Positions 63,572-64,000 of a stretch of 64,000 nucleotides of DNA are shown here, piece by piece. The translations under genes were made by a program, and so were the position numbers. The first letter of the stretch is position 1. Every line of letters begins with the position of its first letter. This stretch comes from Trichomonas vaginalis G3 (Eukaryota > Parabasalia > Trichomonadida > Trichomonadidae). Location: assembly GCF_026262505.1 (NCBI RefSeq), contig NC_067207.1, positions 29,790,082-29,854,081 on the forward strand. Direction: 5' to 3'. A model generated the notes under the pieces. The model saw nothing but the letters and a program-made list of their open reading frames with translations, was not told where the DNA came from and did no database searches.

Positions 63572-64000
63572 ATGGCAGAAGACATAGTGGTTTATACTAT
63601 TACGACTAAAAACCCTGAGTCATATAATTCTATAACAACAAACTTACAAAGTCCTCAAGGACGGTATTGTAAACTAACCTTAAACACAATGACGACTAAA
63701 GCCTGTTTTGCTCTTTTGACACCAGAAGATTTTATTGTTGTGAATGGTAAAAAATACTCCTTTGAAGATACTTACTCAGATATACCACCAACAGGTTTTG
63801 TTGACTTATTAATACTTTAAGGACGAGTGTAACATGTGCTGCAACTAGAGCAGTTTCATTATGTTTGGATGTCCGACTGAGTTTACTATAAACAATATGA
63901 GCTATAATACAAAACTTATATCTGGTTTTTACTACCAACAGTTTCCTATAACAGGAAAAGGTGTCATACAAGGTTTGTCTGTTCCATTGACTTTAAGTAC
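63572..64000 (+). pseudogene. Second Polinton part: structural-type protein, incomplete at the window edge
   Basis: Starts MAEDIVVYTITTKNPESYNS and continues beta-rich with a LLTPEDFIVVNGKKY segment. It is weakly related to the first element's 45282-45992 protein and in the matching place. The region runs off the window; broken. Confidence 0.45.

Larger units (their letters stand above)
56600..64000. mobile_element. Second Maverick/Polinton lineage, left part, broken, runs off the window
   Basis: Sequence character changes at about 56600 (AGTGGGGCTTCC...). It is less AT-rich, with codon use unlike either the host or the first element. The presumed left end contains a hairpin (GGGGCTtccAGGCAC / GTGCCTtctAGCCCC, 56603-56635) and a 25-bp tandem array. 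Parts seen are a Gln/Pro-rich coiled-coil protein, an unknown protein, a capsid region and two proteins with counterparts in the first element in the same order. Several breaks are visible (about 59261-59805, the capsid region and the downstream parts). The right end, integrase and polymerase are outside the window. The left boundary is inferred, without a target duplication to prove it. Confidence 0.75.

Overview
The window looks like nuclear DNA of a parabasalid (trichomonad) protist, most likely Trichomonas or Tritrichomonas. The DNA is very AT-rich and the host genes are single uninterrupted frames. Two short protein kinases and a pseudokinase share one template (F-L-D-K-Y-G/N-R-I). There is an ankyrin protein with a long non-ankyrin N-terminus, a coiled-coil protein, a type I membrane protein and an F5/8C-like protein. 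Several families of small DNA transposons and two Maverick/Polinton elements complete the picture. The genus is an inference; no rRNA or other marker is present.

Region 1 (1-32,788) is host sequence: a Golgi-type membrane protein (possible GT61-like glycosyltransferase), a 2,102-residue disordered protein with a repeated hydrophobic motif, a kinase, a tryptophan-rich protein with Sfi1-like spacing, an ankyrin protein, a coiled-coil protein, a large surface membrane protein, a second kinase and a pseudokinase. Transposon fossils sit between them: a MULE-like element with a 10-bp target duplication (10,778-11,836), two inverted copies of a TTAA-flanked element (11,927-13,344 and 13,539-16,160), each carrying a further insertion, a short hairpin-bearing element (about 19,083-19,504) and a large palindromic element (21,641-22,880).

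Region 2 (32,795-52,104) is a complete-length but broken Polinton/Maverick of 19.3 kb. It has 408-bp terminal inverted repeats that look identical, the expected 6-bp target duplication (TATCGA) and AG at the termini. Left to right it holds a protein-primed type B DNA polymerase, an RVE integrase, a KilA-N protein, a minus-strand primase-SF3 helicase bracketed by inverted copies of a repeat of roughly 120-200 bp, a phage-tail-fibre-like protein, several structural-type proteins, a packaging ATPase, a major capsid region and two small amphipathic proteins. The left half is thus mainly replication and integration, the right half mainly virion building.

Region 3 (52,105-56,599) is host sequence riddled with insertions: a TTAA-flanked element, then an element carrying four long near-perfect hairpins inserted at the start of an F5/8C-like gene, then a gene fragment.

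Region 4 (about 56,600 to the window end) is the left part of a second, distinct Polinton lineage. It starts with a 24 x 25-bp tandem array and continues with a Gln/Pro-rich coiled-coil protein, an unknown protein, a capsid region and homologues of at least one and probably two structural genes of the first element, in the same order. It is broken in several places and its right end is outside the window.

The most unusual signal is a set of three different small mobile elements (14,429-16,024; about 19,083-19,504; 53,449-54,500) that each carry serial, long, near-perfect hairpins. In the third, nearly every stem imperfection is a G-U-type pair. They could be mobile sources of hairpin RNA.
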